Part shown: piece by piece, positions 34,165 to 43,577 of the stretch
How positions within the stretch are numbered: position 1 is the stretch's first letter
Layout of the letters: each line of letters begins with the position of its first letter
Origin: an uncultured Flavobacteriaceae bacterium
Lineage (GTDB): Bacteria; Bacteroidota; Bacteroidia; Flavobacteriales; Flavobacteriaceae
NCBI GenBank assembly: GCA_943787295.1
Contig: CALSLW010000002.1
Coordinates: forward strand, 62,001-126,000
Length of the DNA stretch: 64,000 nt
Direction of reading: 5' to 3'
Position numbers and translations under genes: made by a program
The notes under the pieces: generated by a model
The model's input: only the letters and a program-made list of their open reading frames with translations
Databases searched by the model: none
What the model was told of the DNA's origin: nothing

Positions 34165-35508
34165 ATGAAACTCAACGCTTTAAACGCAATTTCTCCCATT
34201 GACGGTCGCTACCGAAGTAAGACAAAATCACTTGCTTCATATTTTTCTGAAGAAGCCTTGATTCAATACCGTGTTAGGGTTGAGATCGAGTATTTTATTG
34301 CCCTGTGTGAACTACCCATACCACAGTTAGCTGATTTTAAAGCTTCCTTATTTGAGGACTTACGCAGTATCTATCAACACTTTACTGAAGAAGATGCTAA
34401 AGACGTAAAAGAGATTGAAAAAACGACTAATCACGATGTGAAAGCCGTTGAGTATTTCATCAAAAAAGAATTTGATCGTCTTGAAATTCACGACTATAAA
34501 GAGTTTATCCACTTTGGTTTAACCTCACAAGACATTAACAATACTGCTATACCGTTATCGATTAAAGATGCGGTAACTAACGTTTACTTGCCTCAACTAG
34601 ACGAACTTATCGAGCAGTTAAAAACACTTGAAGAAGAGTATAAAGAAGTTCCACTTTTAGCACGTACTCACGGACAGCCAGCCTCGCCTACCCGATTAGG
34701 AAAAGAGTTTGCTGTTTTTGTCAAGCGTTTAGAAGCACAACGCGCTTCTTTACTCGATGTACCAAATGCCGCAAAGTTTGGTGGAGCTACTGGTAACTTT
34801 AACGCTCATGTTGTGGCCTATCCTAAACAGGATTGGAAAAGCTTTGGAACTGATTTTGTAGAAAATTGTTTGGGCTTACACCACTCCTTCCCTACTACTC
34901 AAATTGAACATTACGATCATTTTGCCGCTTTATGCGATGCCATGAAACGCATCAATACCATTTTAATCGATTTAGATCGTGACATTTGGACGTATATTTC
35001 TATGGACTATTTCAAGCAAAAAATCAAAGAAGGAGAAGTGGGCTCTTCGGCTATGCCTCATAAGGTCAATCCTATTGATTTTGAAAACTCTGAAGGAAAC
35101 TTAGGAATTGCCAATGCCCTATTAGCGTATCTAGCAGAAAAGTTACCTATTTCTAGACTGCAACGAGATCTAACTGACAGTACGGTATTGCGCAACATAG
35201 GAATTCCTTTTGGACACTCATTAATAGGTTTCCAGTCTACCCTAAAAGGACTTGGAAAACTCTTATTAAATGAAGATAAGATCAAAGCCGATCTAGAGAA
35301 TAACTGGGCGGTAGTGGCAGAAGCGATTCAAACAATCTTGCGCAGAGAAGGCTATCCTAATCCTTATGAAGCTTTAAAAGAATTGACCCGCACCAATAAT
35401 GTAATCAATCAAGAAGCCATTCATCGATTTGTCGATCAATTAGAAATAGACAGTAAGATCAAAGCAGAATTAAAAACAATTTCTCCCTTTAATTATACGG
35501 GGCTTTAA
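34165..35508 (+). CDS. purB: Adenylosuccinate lyase
   Basis: 447 residues. It begins LNALNAISPIDGRYRSKTKSL and has KEIEKTTNHDVKAVEYF, FGLTSQDINNTA, LARTHGQPASPT and the fumarase-superfamily signature GSSAMPHKVNPIDFENSEGN. It acts twice in purine synthesis, cleaving SAICAR and adenylosuccinate to release fumarate. purL, another purine gene, lies at 57243 but is not linked. The stop overlaps the convergent DUF4252 gene by 4 bases. Confidence 0.97.
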   Translation: MKLNALNAISPIDGRYRSKTKSLASYFSEEALIQYRVRVEIEYFIALCELPIPQLADFKASLFEDLRSIYQHFTEEDAKDVKEIEKTTNHDVKAVEYFIKKEFDRLEIHDYKEFIHFGLTSQDINNTAIPLSIKDAVTNVYLPQLDELIEQLKTLEEEYKEVPLLARTHGQPASPTRLGKEFAVFVKRLEAQRASLLDVPNAAKFGGATGNFNAHVVAYPKQDWKSFGTDFVENCLGLHHSFPTTQIEHYDHFAALCDAMKRINTILIDLDRDIWTYISMDYFKQKIKEGEVGSSAMPHKVNPIDFENSEGNLGIANALLAYLAEKLPISRLQRDLTDSTVLRNIGIPFGHSLIGFQSTLKGLGKLLLNEDKIKADLENNWAVVAEAIQTILRREGYPNPYEALKELTRTNNVINQEAIHRFVDQLEIDSKIKAELKTISPFNYTGL

Positions 35509-36065
35509 TTGGCTAAAGCATCTAAATATTCTCCCCCAGGGATATCGATTAGCTTAGTCAGTGTTCCCACTTGATTCAGGTCAATATTTCCTTTGATTTC
35601 GAGTAAGACAAAATCAAGCCGAGTTTGACTTTCTAATTGAATATCCTCTCGTTGATCAATGTAGCCTTGTAAGCCTTTGACATACATCACTAAACGATCA
35701 ACGGTGCTTTCTTTTGTGCCATAGACGGCACCAAAGCGAACATTTACCCCTTTTTCTGTAATGTTTAAAACAGATTCTAAAGAAGAAGTGTTTAATTCAT
35801 TTTGAAACCAGTTTTCCATGGCTGTAGCGACTTCTGTTTCTTTTGTACTCATGACCCTAAAACGTTTCAAGCTTTGGATCATCTCAATAAAAGCTTGAGA
35901 TTCGGGGTCGTCTGTACTAATTTTAAACTTACCCAATAATTGAAACATTTGAGGGCTAACATTGAGGTTAGTAACACCTGGATTTCCACCATACTGTTCA
36001 AAAACATTTTGAGCAGAGATTTGGGAGATAAATAGCAATAATAAAATTGTAAGGGCTTTTTTCAT
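35505..36065 (-). CDS. DUF4252 domain protein, exported
   Basis: 186 residues from the chosen start at 36065, which gives a good signal peptide (KKALTILLLLFISQISA). The longer frame to 36149 has no such N-terminus. The mature region (VTNLNVSPQMFQLLGKF, LESVLNITEKGVNVRFGAVYG, LVMYVKGLQGYIDQ) resembles DUF4252, a Bacteroidota-restricted family often encoded beside sigma/anti-sigma pairs; no such pair is seen here. Function unknown. It is divergent from the S41 peptidase gene. Confidence 0.82.
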   Translation of the reverse strand: MKKALTILLLLFISQISAQNVFEQYGGNPGVTNLNVSPQMFQLLGKFKISTDDPESQAFIEMIQSLKRFRVMSTKETEVATAMENWFQNELNTSSLESVLNITEKGVNVRFGAVYGTKESTVDRLVMYVKGLQGYIDQREDIQLESQTRLDFVLLEIKGNIDLNQVGTLTKLIDIPGGEYLDALAN

Positions 36066-36159
36066 TTTGGAATAATCTTTGCATAAAGATATAACAAACT
36101 TGAAAGCATAGCCCAGATACAAAAATATCTTGTTAATTTGCATTAACATTATTTAAAAT

Positions 36160-37707
36160 ATGAAAAAAATACTTTTTGTTCTCCTAATTTTAGGATTGAG
36201 TTTTACGAGTTGTTCAGAACCAGATAGTGACGATAATCAAATTAATGTAGTTGTTGATACTACACCAACTGTTAATCCTACACCAACTGTTGATAATTCA
36301 GAGATTAATGACTATATCTGGAAAGGTTTAAATCAGTGGTACTACTGGCAAGAGCAAGTAGATAATTTAGCGGATACCTTTGATGATAACCAAAGTGACT
36401 ATACCACCTACTTACAATCCTATTCTGATCCAGAAAATTTCTTTAATAGTCTTAATCATTCAGATGATCGTTTTAGCTGGATCGATCCAGACTATGAAAA
36501 TCTTGAAGATCAACTCTCTGGAATTTCTGCTTCTAACGGAATGATGTTTACGCTCTATCGCCGTTGTTCTGGTTGTGAGACATTGATCGGTGCAGTAACT
36601 TATGTATTACCCAATTCTGACGCGGCAACAAAAGGTGTTCTTCGCGGAGATTTATTTAACGTAGTCAATGGACAAGAACTCAATCTTGATAATTATATTT
36701 CTTTACTCTATGGACAAGATATGAGCTATATAATTGATTTAGTTAATTATGATGCAGCAGCAGATCTTGTTACCCCTAGAAATATTAGCATCGACTTAGT
36801 CAAAGAAGAAGACTTCCAAGAAAATCCCATTCATAAAAACTTAGTGCTAGATCACAATGGAACTAGAGTAGGTTATTTAATGTACAATAAGTTTGTTGGA
36901 GAGGTAGACAGTAATGATGATGGAGTTAATGAATATGATTTCGACCAAGCTCTTATTGACGCTTTTGCCAATTTTAGATCCGAAAATATCAGCGAACTAG
37001 TGATTGATCTAAGATATAATGGAGGGGGTTCTGTCCGCACTTGCACCTATTTAGCGAGTTTAATTACGGGTCAATTCACTGGCGAAATTTTTGCACAGCA
37101 ACAGTGGAATAGTAAGCTAATGGCTTATTTTGAAAGTCGCAATACCAATGCTGATCCAGATGATGATTTTGATTTAAACGACTATTTTGTCGATACAACT
37201 CATACTGGAGTTTCAATTCAAGGTTTAAGTTTAAGCCGCGTTTATATATTAACCAGTGGCCGCAGCGCATCTGCAAGCGAATTATTGATCAATGGCTTAA
37301 GCCCACATATTGATGTTGTCCAAATTGGAACAGCCACCTATGGGAAAAATGTTGGTTCAATTACCATTTATGATTATATAGATAATACAGGAAATGAACG
37401 CAATCCTAACCACACCTATGCCATGCAGCCTATTGTGCTTAAAATTGCTAACAGTGATAACTTTGCCGACTATACTGATGGTCTTGAACCAGATGTAGAA
37501 CTAAGAGAAAGTGCTTCTAGTTATGGAGTTTTAGGAGATGTCAACGAGCCTTTATTCGCCGCAGCATTGAACTATATGTCAGGAGGTAGCGCTAAACGCA
37601 GTTATGATCCTACGCCTTTTGAAATGATCAAAAACCCTATGGTGGAAAGCCAACAACAAATGCATGTTGACCTTCCAAAAGGATTTAGATTTTCATTTGA
37701 AGACTAA
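36160..37707 (+). CDS. S41-family C-terminal processing peptidase, lipoprotein
   Basis: 515 residues. The lipobox ends FTSC (Cys 18). A helical N-terminal domain (YIWKGLNQWYYWQEQVDNL) is followed by a degenerate PDZ segment near residue 165 and the S41 catalytic core: LVIDLRYNGGGSVRTC, the nucleophile Ser in LTSGRSASASELLINGL and the general-base Lys in TYGKNVGS. It is predicted to cleave proteins at the envelope. Many Bacteroidota have several such lipoprotein peptidases. The N-terminal repeat TPTVNPTPTVD is probably a flexible linker from the membrane. Confidence 0.92.
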   Translation: MKKILFVLLILGLSFTSCSEPDSDDNQINVVVDTTPTVNPTPTVDNSEINDYIWKGLNQWYYWQEQVDNLADTFDDNQSDYTTYLQSYSDPENFFNSLNHSDDRFSWIDPDYENLEDQLSGISASNGMMFTLYRRCSGCETLIGAVTYVLPNSDAATKGVLRGDLFNVVNGQELNLDNYISLLYGQDMSYIIDLVNYDAAADLVTPRNISIDLVKEEDFQENPIHKNLVLDHNGTRVGYLMYNKFVGEVDSNDDGVNEYDFDQALIDAFANFRSENISELVIDLRYNGGGSVRTCTYLASLITGQFTGEIFAQQQWNSKLMAYFESRNTNADPDDDFDLNDYFVDTTHTGVSIQGLSLSRVYILTSGRSASASELLINGLSPHIDVVQIGTATYGKNVGSITIYDYIDNTGNERNPNHTYAMQPIVLKIANSDNFADYTDGLEPDVELRESASSYGVLGDVNEPLFAAALNYMSGGSAKRSYDPTPFEMIKNPMVESQQQMHVDLPKGFRFSFED

Positions 37708-39545
37708 AGCTGATAGGATAATCCGAATCTGAAGTTACGACCTCTAGTAGTAAAATTCGTGATTTCGATATAGTCGGTATCGAGAATATTACTCAACCAT
37801 ATAGAAGCGGTAAGCTTGTCATTATGGAAGGTTTTCGCATAGCGTAAATCAATTAAACCATAGGCGTCTAAGCTACTTAAATCAACCGCTTGACGTTTTC
37901 CTCGGTATGCGTAATATAATCCAAGATTAGATTCATCCTTAAAGGCATAATTTAAACTACTATCGACAGCGTGTTTTGGTAAGCGAATAAGCGCATCATT
38001 TTTAAGTTCTGTAAAAGTGTAATTCAAATTGAAGTCTAATTCTTCAAATAAACGGTTCGTATAACTTAACTCAACCCCCTGATATTTTATATCTGAAGGA
38101 GCATTCGCATAAGCATAGGTTGAAAAATCGTAAACGATCTTAGGATCTTCTGTACGCTGAAATAAGGCCAAAGTAGCACGTCCATCCTCTTTCACCCATG
38201 TAAGGCCTAATTCTAAAGAAGCACTCTCTTCTGGCATTAAGTCAGCATTTCCAGAATAGGTATCATATAACTGAAACAAACTGGGCGCAATAAAAGCGGT
38301 ATTATAACTCCCATAAAGTTTAAACTGTTGCTCGATCAAACTAAAAGAATAAGATGGGTTAACACTATAAGTAAAATGCTCTCCATAGGTCTTGTGATCG
38401 TTACGCCTTACACCTGCATTGAAATTTAAACCAGAAGTCGATACATAAACCACATTCGCAAATAAATCATTCTGCTCTAATACAGGTCGATCTTCATAGC
38501 TAGCTTGTTGTTTTAAATACCCTTGTACACTATACCACTGATCAGATAATTTTAAGCGATTAACAATTTCAAAAGTGCGATTGTAGGCCGTGTATTGTGC
38601 AGGGTAATTATCATAATATTCCCGGTCGGTGTTTTGCATCCCTGCATCTAAACTTACCTCTCCTAGACCATAAGTATATTTCGCATTCACCGCAATGTTT
38701 TCAAAAGTACTGATGGCGTTAAAATCGGCATCTTCTACTGGGAACACATTGTCATAGTCATTCTCAATTTTCGCTTTACTCGCTTGCACATACCACGAAA
38801 ATTGGCTGTGTTTACCACCTAATTGAGCATTGATATTATAACGTTCAAAAGGATCTTTTTCTGTCCCACTTTCTACTGCACTCATCCCACTGGTTTTTAA
38901 ACCAGCATAGCCTACTTTAAAGAAAATATCTTTTGCTTTTAAAGCGTATTGAATATGGTTAGAGAGATAATTGAATTGATTTAACGATTCGTTTTGTGCT
39001 TGTTCTGTCCCAGCATTTAAATTAACATTAAGTTGATTCTTTGTCACCTTATGGGTTGAAATATTGACCACAGCAGCAGCAGCTGAGCTTCCGTATAAAG
39101 TACTTGCTCCTCCTTTTAAAATCTCTATTGAACTGATTTGATTCAAACTCAAAAAATTTAAATCAAAATCGTTCCCTATACGTGAAGGATCTGCCACCCT
39201 TACGCCATCCACAAGAATAAGCACTTGGTTATTCGAACTTCCACGTACCGCTAATCGAAGGTTTTGGCCAGTAATTAAACGATTTCCCACCACTTCTATC
39301 CCAGCTTGGGTAGAAAGTAGTTCAGACAAACTACGGCCGTTAAATTGTTTGATTTGTTTTTCATCAATACGCAAAACTGGTTTCCCGGATTGTGATCTTT
39401 TTAGAGGAATTCTGGCGTCTAATAAGACGACTTCATCTAGGTAATTTGTCTTTTTAACAAGACTGTCATTTTTTTGTTCTTCTTGTGCTAAGGCAGTAAA
39501 AACAACGCATAGCAAAGTAAGAACAGTTAATCGAACTGTTTTCAT
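37704..39545 (-). CDS. btuB: TonB-dependent vitamin B12 receptor (BtuB-like)
   Basis: 613 residues. A signal peptide (LTVLTLLCVVFTALA) is followed by a plug domain (VVGNRLITGQNLRLAVRG, VLILVDGVRV, SSIEILKGGASTLYGSSAAAAVVNI) and a beta-barrel ending GRNFRFGLSYQL with a terminal strand typical of BamA substrates. The size matches BtuB. The cobalamin riboswitch directly upstream on the same strand makes corrinoid uptake the likely role; the riboswitch would repress it when B12 is plentiful. It ends with a 4-base overlap with the S41 gene. Confidence 0.92.
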   Translation of the reverse strand: MKTVRLTVLTLLCVVFTALAQEEQKNDSLVKKTNYLDEVVLLDARIPLKRSQSGKPVLRIDEKQIKQFNGRSLSELLSTQAGIEVVGNRLITGQNLRLAVRGSSNNQVLILVDGVRVADPSRIGNDFDLNFLSLNQISSIEILKGGASTLYGSSAAAAVVNISTHKVTKNQLNVNLNAGTEQAQNESLNQFNYLSNHIQYALKAKDIFFKVGYAGLKTSGMSAVESGTEKDPFERYNINAQLGGKHSQFSWYVQASKAKIENDYDNVFPVEDADFNAISTFENIAVNAKYTYGLGEVSLDAGMQNTDREYYDNYPAQYTAYNRTFEIVNRLKLSDQWYSVQGYLKQQASYEDRPVLEQNDLFANVVYVSTSGLNFNAGVRRNDHKTYGEHFTYSVNPSYSFSLIEQQFKLYGSYNTAFIAPSLFQLYDTYSGNADLMPEESASLELGLTWVKEDGRATLALFQRTEDPKIVYDFSTYAYANAPSDIKYQGVELSYTNRLFEELDFNLNYTFTELKNDALIRLPKHAVDSSLNYAFKDESNLGLYYAYRGKRQAVDLSSLDAYGLIDLRYAKTFHNDKLTASIWLSNILDTDYIEITNFTTRGRNFRFGLSYQL

Positions 39546-39611
39546 TTTAAAATATTATGGGATACAACATCCTTAGCCATACCACTTCTTTATCCCCGAA
39601 GAATAGTATCA

Positions 39612-39793
39612 CTATGAACGGGCAGGTCTCCTGGCTTGCGTTTTTTTAGCAACCTTCCCGATAAAAAAAATCAGTGGTGTAAGAGGCTAAAAAACATCTA
39701 ATACTTAGACTAAGCTTACAGTTGCGGGTACAGCATTGGTTTTTCACCAATTTCCCTTTTCGACTTGCATAACAAGTACCTGTTCACAGGATA
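39612..39793 (-). promoter_or_regulatory. Cobalamin (B12) riboswitch
   Basis: On the minus strand the conserved segments appear in order: GGTGAAAAACC (39740-39750 region), GCTGTACCCGCAACTGTAAG (39715-39734) and the 3' element GCCAGGAGACCTGCC (39621-39635). These form the core of the AdoCbl riboswitch class. It sits about 66 bases before the btuB-like start and behind a -7 box at 39800-39807. High cobalamin should lower receptor expression; whether by termination or by blocking translation is not evident. Confidence 0.93.
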
Positions 39794-39799
39794 AAGTTA

Positions 39800-39807
39800 C
39801 AAAAATA
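39800..39807 (-). promoter_or_regulatory. Bacteroidota -7 box for the riboswitch/btuB transcript
   Basis: On the minus strand TATTTTTG, placed 7-14 bases before the 5' end of the riboswitch and 8 bases after the stop of the DUF6580 gene, so btuB has its own promoter. Confidence 0.6.
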
Positions 39808-39815
39808 TGGAGGAA

Positions 39816-40307
39816 CTATGCGGTTTTGAGATAAGTGTTTTTAATCGCAGAAAAGCTATAAAATAAAACAGCAGTATAGACTAAATCTCCAGCGATGGTA
39901 TTCACAAAGAAAGGAATAGCTAAAGCAAAACACGCTATTAAACCTTCTAAAGTTGGGGGATAATGCAACAACCAAACGCCAAAATTAGAAACAACAAAAA
40001 AGAGCAATGAAGAACCTAATACTGTGGGGATCGAGATCTTTTTTTGGCGCATGCCTATCCAAGAAATCATTCCAAAAGCAGCATAAACGAATAAGTTAAT
40101 CCAACTTAACCCAAGGATTAAATCTGTGACAAACAAACAAAATAGAGGCACCAAAATGGCGATTAACTTCTTGTTTAATTTTGCCGCAGCAAACAGTGCA
40201 ATTCCTGTAATGGGAGCAAAGTTGGGTGGGTGAGGTAATAATCGTGTGGCTACCGCCAAAACAATCATACTAAGGATTAAGGTGTACTCTTTCTTCATCG
40301 CTTTCAT
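39816..40307 (-). CDS. DUF6580-type membrane protein, candidate ECF transporter S component
   Basis: 163 residues with about five hydrophobic segments. LPHPPNFAPITGIALFAAAKL is the conserved N-terminal motif of this family, which resembles substrate-binding (S) components of ECF vitamin transporters. Its position directly upstream of a B12 riboswitch and receptor suggests inner-membrane corrinoid transport, but it lies upstream of the riboswitch rather than under it. ATPase and T-component genes are not in the window. A start at the second Met (MKKEYTL) is also possible. The family is clear, the function inferred. Confidence 0.75.
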   Translation of the reverse strand: MKAMKKEYTLILSMIVLAVATRLLPHPPNFAPITGIALFAAAKLNKKLIAILVPLFCLFVTDLILGLSWINLFVYAAFGMISWIGMRQKKISIPTVLGSSLLFFVVSNFGVWLLHYPPTLEGLIACFALAIPFFVNTIAGDLVYTAVLFYSFSAIKNTYLKTA

Positions 40308-40346
40308 TCATCAATTCTTTCTATAAAAGTAGCTAATTTTTGTTTA

Positions 40347-43199
40347 TTACTTTGTTAAATACATTTTTCTACGCGAATACAGGTTGTAGAACTCGTCGTC
40401 TTTCAATGAATCAACAAACAAGATACTCTCTCCAGTACTCTTCATCTCAGGACCTAATTGTTTATTCACATTAGGGAACTTATTGAAAGAGAACACTGGT
40501 TGTTTGATGGCATAACCTTCTAAATGTGGGTTAAAGTCAAAGTCAGTCACTTTGTTTTCTCCTAACATCACTTTAGTTGCGTAATTCACATAAGGCTCTT
40601 TATAGGCTTTTGCAATAAAAGGGACTGTTCTAGAAGCACGCGGATTCGCTTCGATAATAAATACTTTATCGTCTTTTACCGCAAACTGAATATTAATCAA
40701 GCCTACCGTATTTAGTGCTTTCGCAATTTTATAGGTATGATCTTTAATCTGCTGTAAAACGTATTCCCCTAAGTTGAACACTGGTAAAGTTGCATTTGAA
40801 TCCCCAGAGTGAATACCACAAGGTTCAATATGCTCCATTATTCCAATAATATAAACATTTTCACCGTCGCAAATAGCATCTGCTTCTGCTTCAATCGCAC
40901 CATCTAAGTAGTGATCTAACAACAATTTATTATTAGGAATCTTACGCAATAAGTCTACGACATGTTGCTCTAACTCTTCTTTATTGATAACAATTTTCAT
41001 CCCCTGACCTCCTAGTACATAAGACGGTCGAACTAGGATAGGGAAATCTAATTCATCTGCTAACGCAAGTGCTTCATCGGCATTTTCAGCTACGCCAAAT
41101 TCTGGATAAGGAATATCATTGTCTTTCAATAGGGTAGAAAAACTTCCTCTATCTTCTGCTAAGTCTAAAGACTGATAACTTGTTCCTATGATCTTAATCC
41201 CATAACGATCGAGCTTTTCTGCTAGTTTAAGGGCTGTTTGCCCTCCTAGTTGTACAATCACTCCTTCTGGCTTTTCATGACGAATGATGTCATAGATATG
41301 CTCCCAAAATACAGGTTCAAAATAAAGCTTATCAGCAGTGTCAAAATCTGTTGAAACAGTTTCGGGATTACAGTTAATCATAATGGTTTCATAACCACAC
41401 TCTGCTGCCGCTAATACCCCGTGAACGCAACAATAATCAAATTCTATTCCTTGACCGATACGGTTAGGTCCAGAACCTAGAACGATGATCTTCTTCTTAT
41501 CGGTAACAACACTTTCGTTATCACTAAAGGGAGCAGCATCGCCTATTTTCATTTGTGCTTCAAAAGTAGAATAATAGTACGGCGTCTTTGCGGCAAATTC
41601 TGCCGCACAGGTATCTACTAACTTATAGACCCGTTGTATCCCCATTTCTTCGCGCAAGTTGTAGACTTGACTTTCTAAACAGTCGAGCATATGGGCGATT
41701 TGACGATCGGCAAAACCTTTTTGCTTCGCTTCTAATAGCAAGGCTTTCTCTAAACTTTCAATACTGTAATTAGAAATTTCTTTTTCTAATAGATATAACT
41801 CTTCAAACTGTCGTAAGAACCACAAGTCAATTTTTGTGATTTCGTGAATACGACTCAATGGAATACCTAGCTGTATCGCATCATAAAGTACAAACACGCG
41901 ATCCCAACTTGCATGGGTTAATTTACTGATAATGGTATCATAGTCAGAATACCCTTTCCCGTCTGCTCCTAGCCCATTACGCTTAATCTCAAGCGATTGG
42001 GTGGCTTTGTGTAAGGCCTCTTGGAAAGAACGACCAATTCCCATTACTTCTCCTACAGATTTCATTTGAAGACCTAATACGCGGTCTGCCCCTTCGAACT
42101 TGTCAAAGTTCCATCGTGGGATCTTAACAATAACATAGTCTACAGATGGCTCAAATAAAGCCGAAGTAGACTGGGTGATTTGATTGTCTAATTCATCAAG
42201 GGAATACCCTATGGCTAACTTTGCAGCAATTTTTGCAATAGGGTAACCAGAGGCTTTGGAGGCTAAAGCCGAAGAACGCGAAACACGAGGGTTAATCTCA
42301 ATCGAGATAATCTCTTCTTGCTCATCTGGACTAACCGCAAACTGCACGTTACATCCCCCTGCAAAATCTCCGATACTTCTCATCATTTTGATGGCAAGAT
42401 CACGCATGCGCTGATAAGTCGCATCTGATAAAGTCATCGCAGGAGCTACTGTAATAGAATCCCCTGTGTGGATTCCCATAGGATCCATATTTTCTATCGT
42501 ACAAATAATAACAACATTGTCATTTTTGTCACGTAATAATTCTAACTCATATTCTTTCCAGCCTAAAAGTGCCTTATCGATTAACACCTCGTGAATAGGC
42601 GATGCCTCTAATCCACGGGTTAACAATTCGTCAAAATCTTCAGCTTTATGCACAAAAGAAGCTCCCGTTCCCCCTAAGGTAAACGAAGGACGAATCACTA
42701 AAGGAAAACCAAATTTTTGCGCGATCTCTTTCCCTTTTAAGAAAGAAGTTGCCGTCTGTGCTGGTGCTACTGGAATTTCTAGTTTTTGCATCAACTCTTT
42801 AAACTGTTGACGATCTTCTGTAATATTAATCGCATCGATATCCACCCCGATTATTTCCACATTGTGATCTTCCCAAACACCTTTCTCATCTGCCTCAATA
42901 CACAGGTTTAAAGCGGTCTGTCCTCCCATAGTAGGTAATACAGCATCAATATCTTTGTGATCATTAAGAATCTCTATGAGTGATTTAGTCGTCAATGGCT
43001 TCAAATAGACATGATCTGCCATAGAGGGATCTGTCATAATGGTTGCTGGATTAGAATTAATCAGTACCGTTTCGATTCCATCTTCTCGAAGTGAGCGTAA
43101 TGCTTGACTTCCTGAATAGTCAAATTCACATGCTTGTCCAATAATGATTGGCCCAGATCCGATGATGAGGATTTTGTTTAGATTTTCTTTTTTCGGCAT
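40347..43199 (-). CDS. carB: Carbamoyl-phosphate synthase large subunit lacking the MGS-like allosteric domain
   Basis: 950 residues. Both ATP-grasp halves are present: the first starts KILIIGSGPIIIGQACEFDYSG, the second KIIVLGSGPNRIGQGIEFDYCC, each with GGQTALNL/GGQTALKL and the Mg-binding IEINPR/IEANPR. It makes carbamoyl phosphate for pyrimidine and arginine synthesis. E. coli CarB has 1073 residues; this one ends soon after GPEMKSTGES, where the C-terminal UMP/ornithine-binding domain would begin, so that domain is absent. No carA is in the window. It lies 84 bases downstream of rpmH. Confidence 0.96.
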   Translation of the reverse strand: MPKKENLNKILIIGSGPIIIGQACEFDYSGSQALRSLREDGIETVLINSNPATIMTDPSMADHVYLKPLTTKSLIEILNDHKDIDAVLPTMGGQTALNLCIEADEKGVWEDHNVEIIGVDIDAINITEDRQQFKELMQKLEIPVAPAQTATSFLKGKEIAQKFGFPLVIRPSFTLGGTGASFVHKAEDFDELLTRGLEASPIHEVLIDKALLGWKEYELELLRDKNDNVVIICTIENMDPMGIHTGDSITVAPAMTLSDATYQRMRDLAIKMMRSIGDFAGGCNVQFAVSPDEQEEIISIEINPRVSRSSALASKASGYPIAKIAAKLAIGYSLDELDNQITQSTSALFEPSVDYVIVKIPRWNFDKFEGADRVLGLQMKSVGEVMGIGRSFQEALHKATQSLEIKRNGLGADGKGYSDYDTIISKLTHASWDRVFVLYDAIQLGIPLSRIHEITKIDLWFLRQFEELYLLEKEISNYSIESLEKALLLEAKQKGFADRQIAHMLDCLESQVYNLREEMGIQRVYKLVDTCAAEFAAKTPYYYSTFEAQMKIGDAAPFSDNESVVTDKKKIIVLGSGPNRIGQGIEFDYCCVHGVLAAAECGYETIMINCNPETVSTDFDTADKLYFEPVFWEHIYDIIRHEKPEGVIVQLGGQTALKLAEKLDRYGIKIIGTSYQSLDLAEDRGSFSTLLKDNDIPYPEFGVAENADEALALADELDFPILVRPSYVLGGQGMKIVINKEELEQHVVDLLRKIPNNKLLLDHYLDGAIEAEADAICDGENVYIIGIMEHIEPCGIHSGDSNATLPVFNLGEYVLQQIKDHTYKIAKALNTVGLINIQFAVKDDKVFIIEANPRASRTVPFIAKAYKEPYVNYATKVMLGENKVTDFDFNPHLEGYAIKQPVFSFNKFPNVNKQLGPEMKSTGESILFVDSLKDDEFYNLYSRRKMYLTK

Positions 43200-43227
43200 A
43201 ATTTAGTTGAGTATCTAAAATAAATAT

Positions 43228-43261
43228 AAAAAAAAAGTGCTACTTAAAAATAAGTAACACT
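43228..43261 (-). terminator. Rho-independent terminator after rpmH
   Basis: A stem of ten pairs with one C-A mismatch (arms 43236-43246 and 43251-43261, loop of four A) is followed in the minus direction by nine T. It lies between rpmH and carB; partial read-through could feed carB, which has no clear -7 box of its own. Confidence 0.75.
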
Positions 43262-43283
43262 CTAATATGATGATTATCAAACA

Positions 43284-43442
43284 TTATCTCTTGTGTCTTG
43301 GTTCAGACGAAACAGAAACTTTCTTTCTACCTTTAGCTCTTCTACTAGCTAAAACCTTACGCCCGTTAGCAGATGCCATGCGCTCTCTGAAACCATGTTT
43401 GTTTCTTCTTTTTCTCTTCGAGGGTTGAAATGTTCTTTTCAT
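43284..43442 (-). CDS. rpmH: 50S ribosomal protein L34
   Basis: A 52-residue, highly basic protein: [20 protein letters not shown] is the L34 signature and [18 protein letters not shown] follows. It has a -33/-7 promoter upstream and a terminator downstream, so it is a complete single gene. A short C-terminal extension (SSEPRHKR) is typical of Bacteroidota L34. Confidence 0.96.
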   Translation of the reverse strand: MKRTFQPSKRKRRNKHGFRERMASANGRKVLASRRAKGRKKVSVSSEPRHKR

Positions 43443-43490
43443 AATTTCTTATAATGAATAAAGCGAATTAAGTGCTTTTTTTATCGAGGG

Positions 43491-43520
43491 CAAATATACA
43501 ACATCTTTTATTTTAGACAA
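43491..43520 (-). promoter_or_regulatory. Bacteroidota promoter of rpmH
   Basis: On the minus strand TTG (43518-43520) and TATATTTG (43491-43498) are 19 bases apart. The box ends 48 bases before the rpmH ATG. Confidence 0.65.
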
Positions 43521-43577
43521 GCCTAAAGTAAAAATTAGTTACGATTGTTTTTATTACTTTAGCAGCAAAAATAAAGC

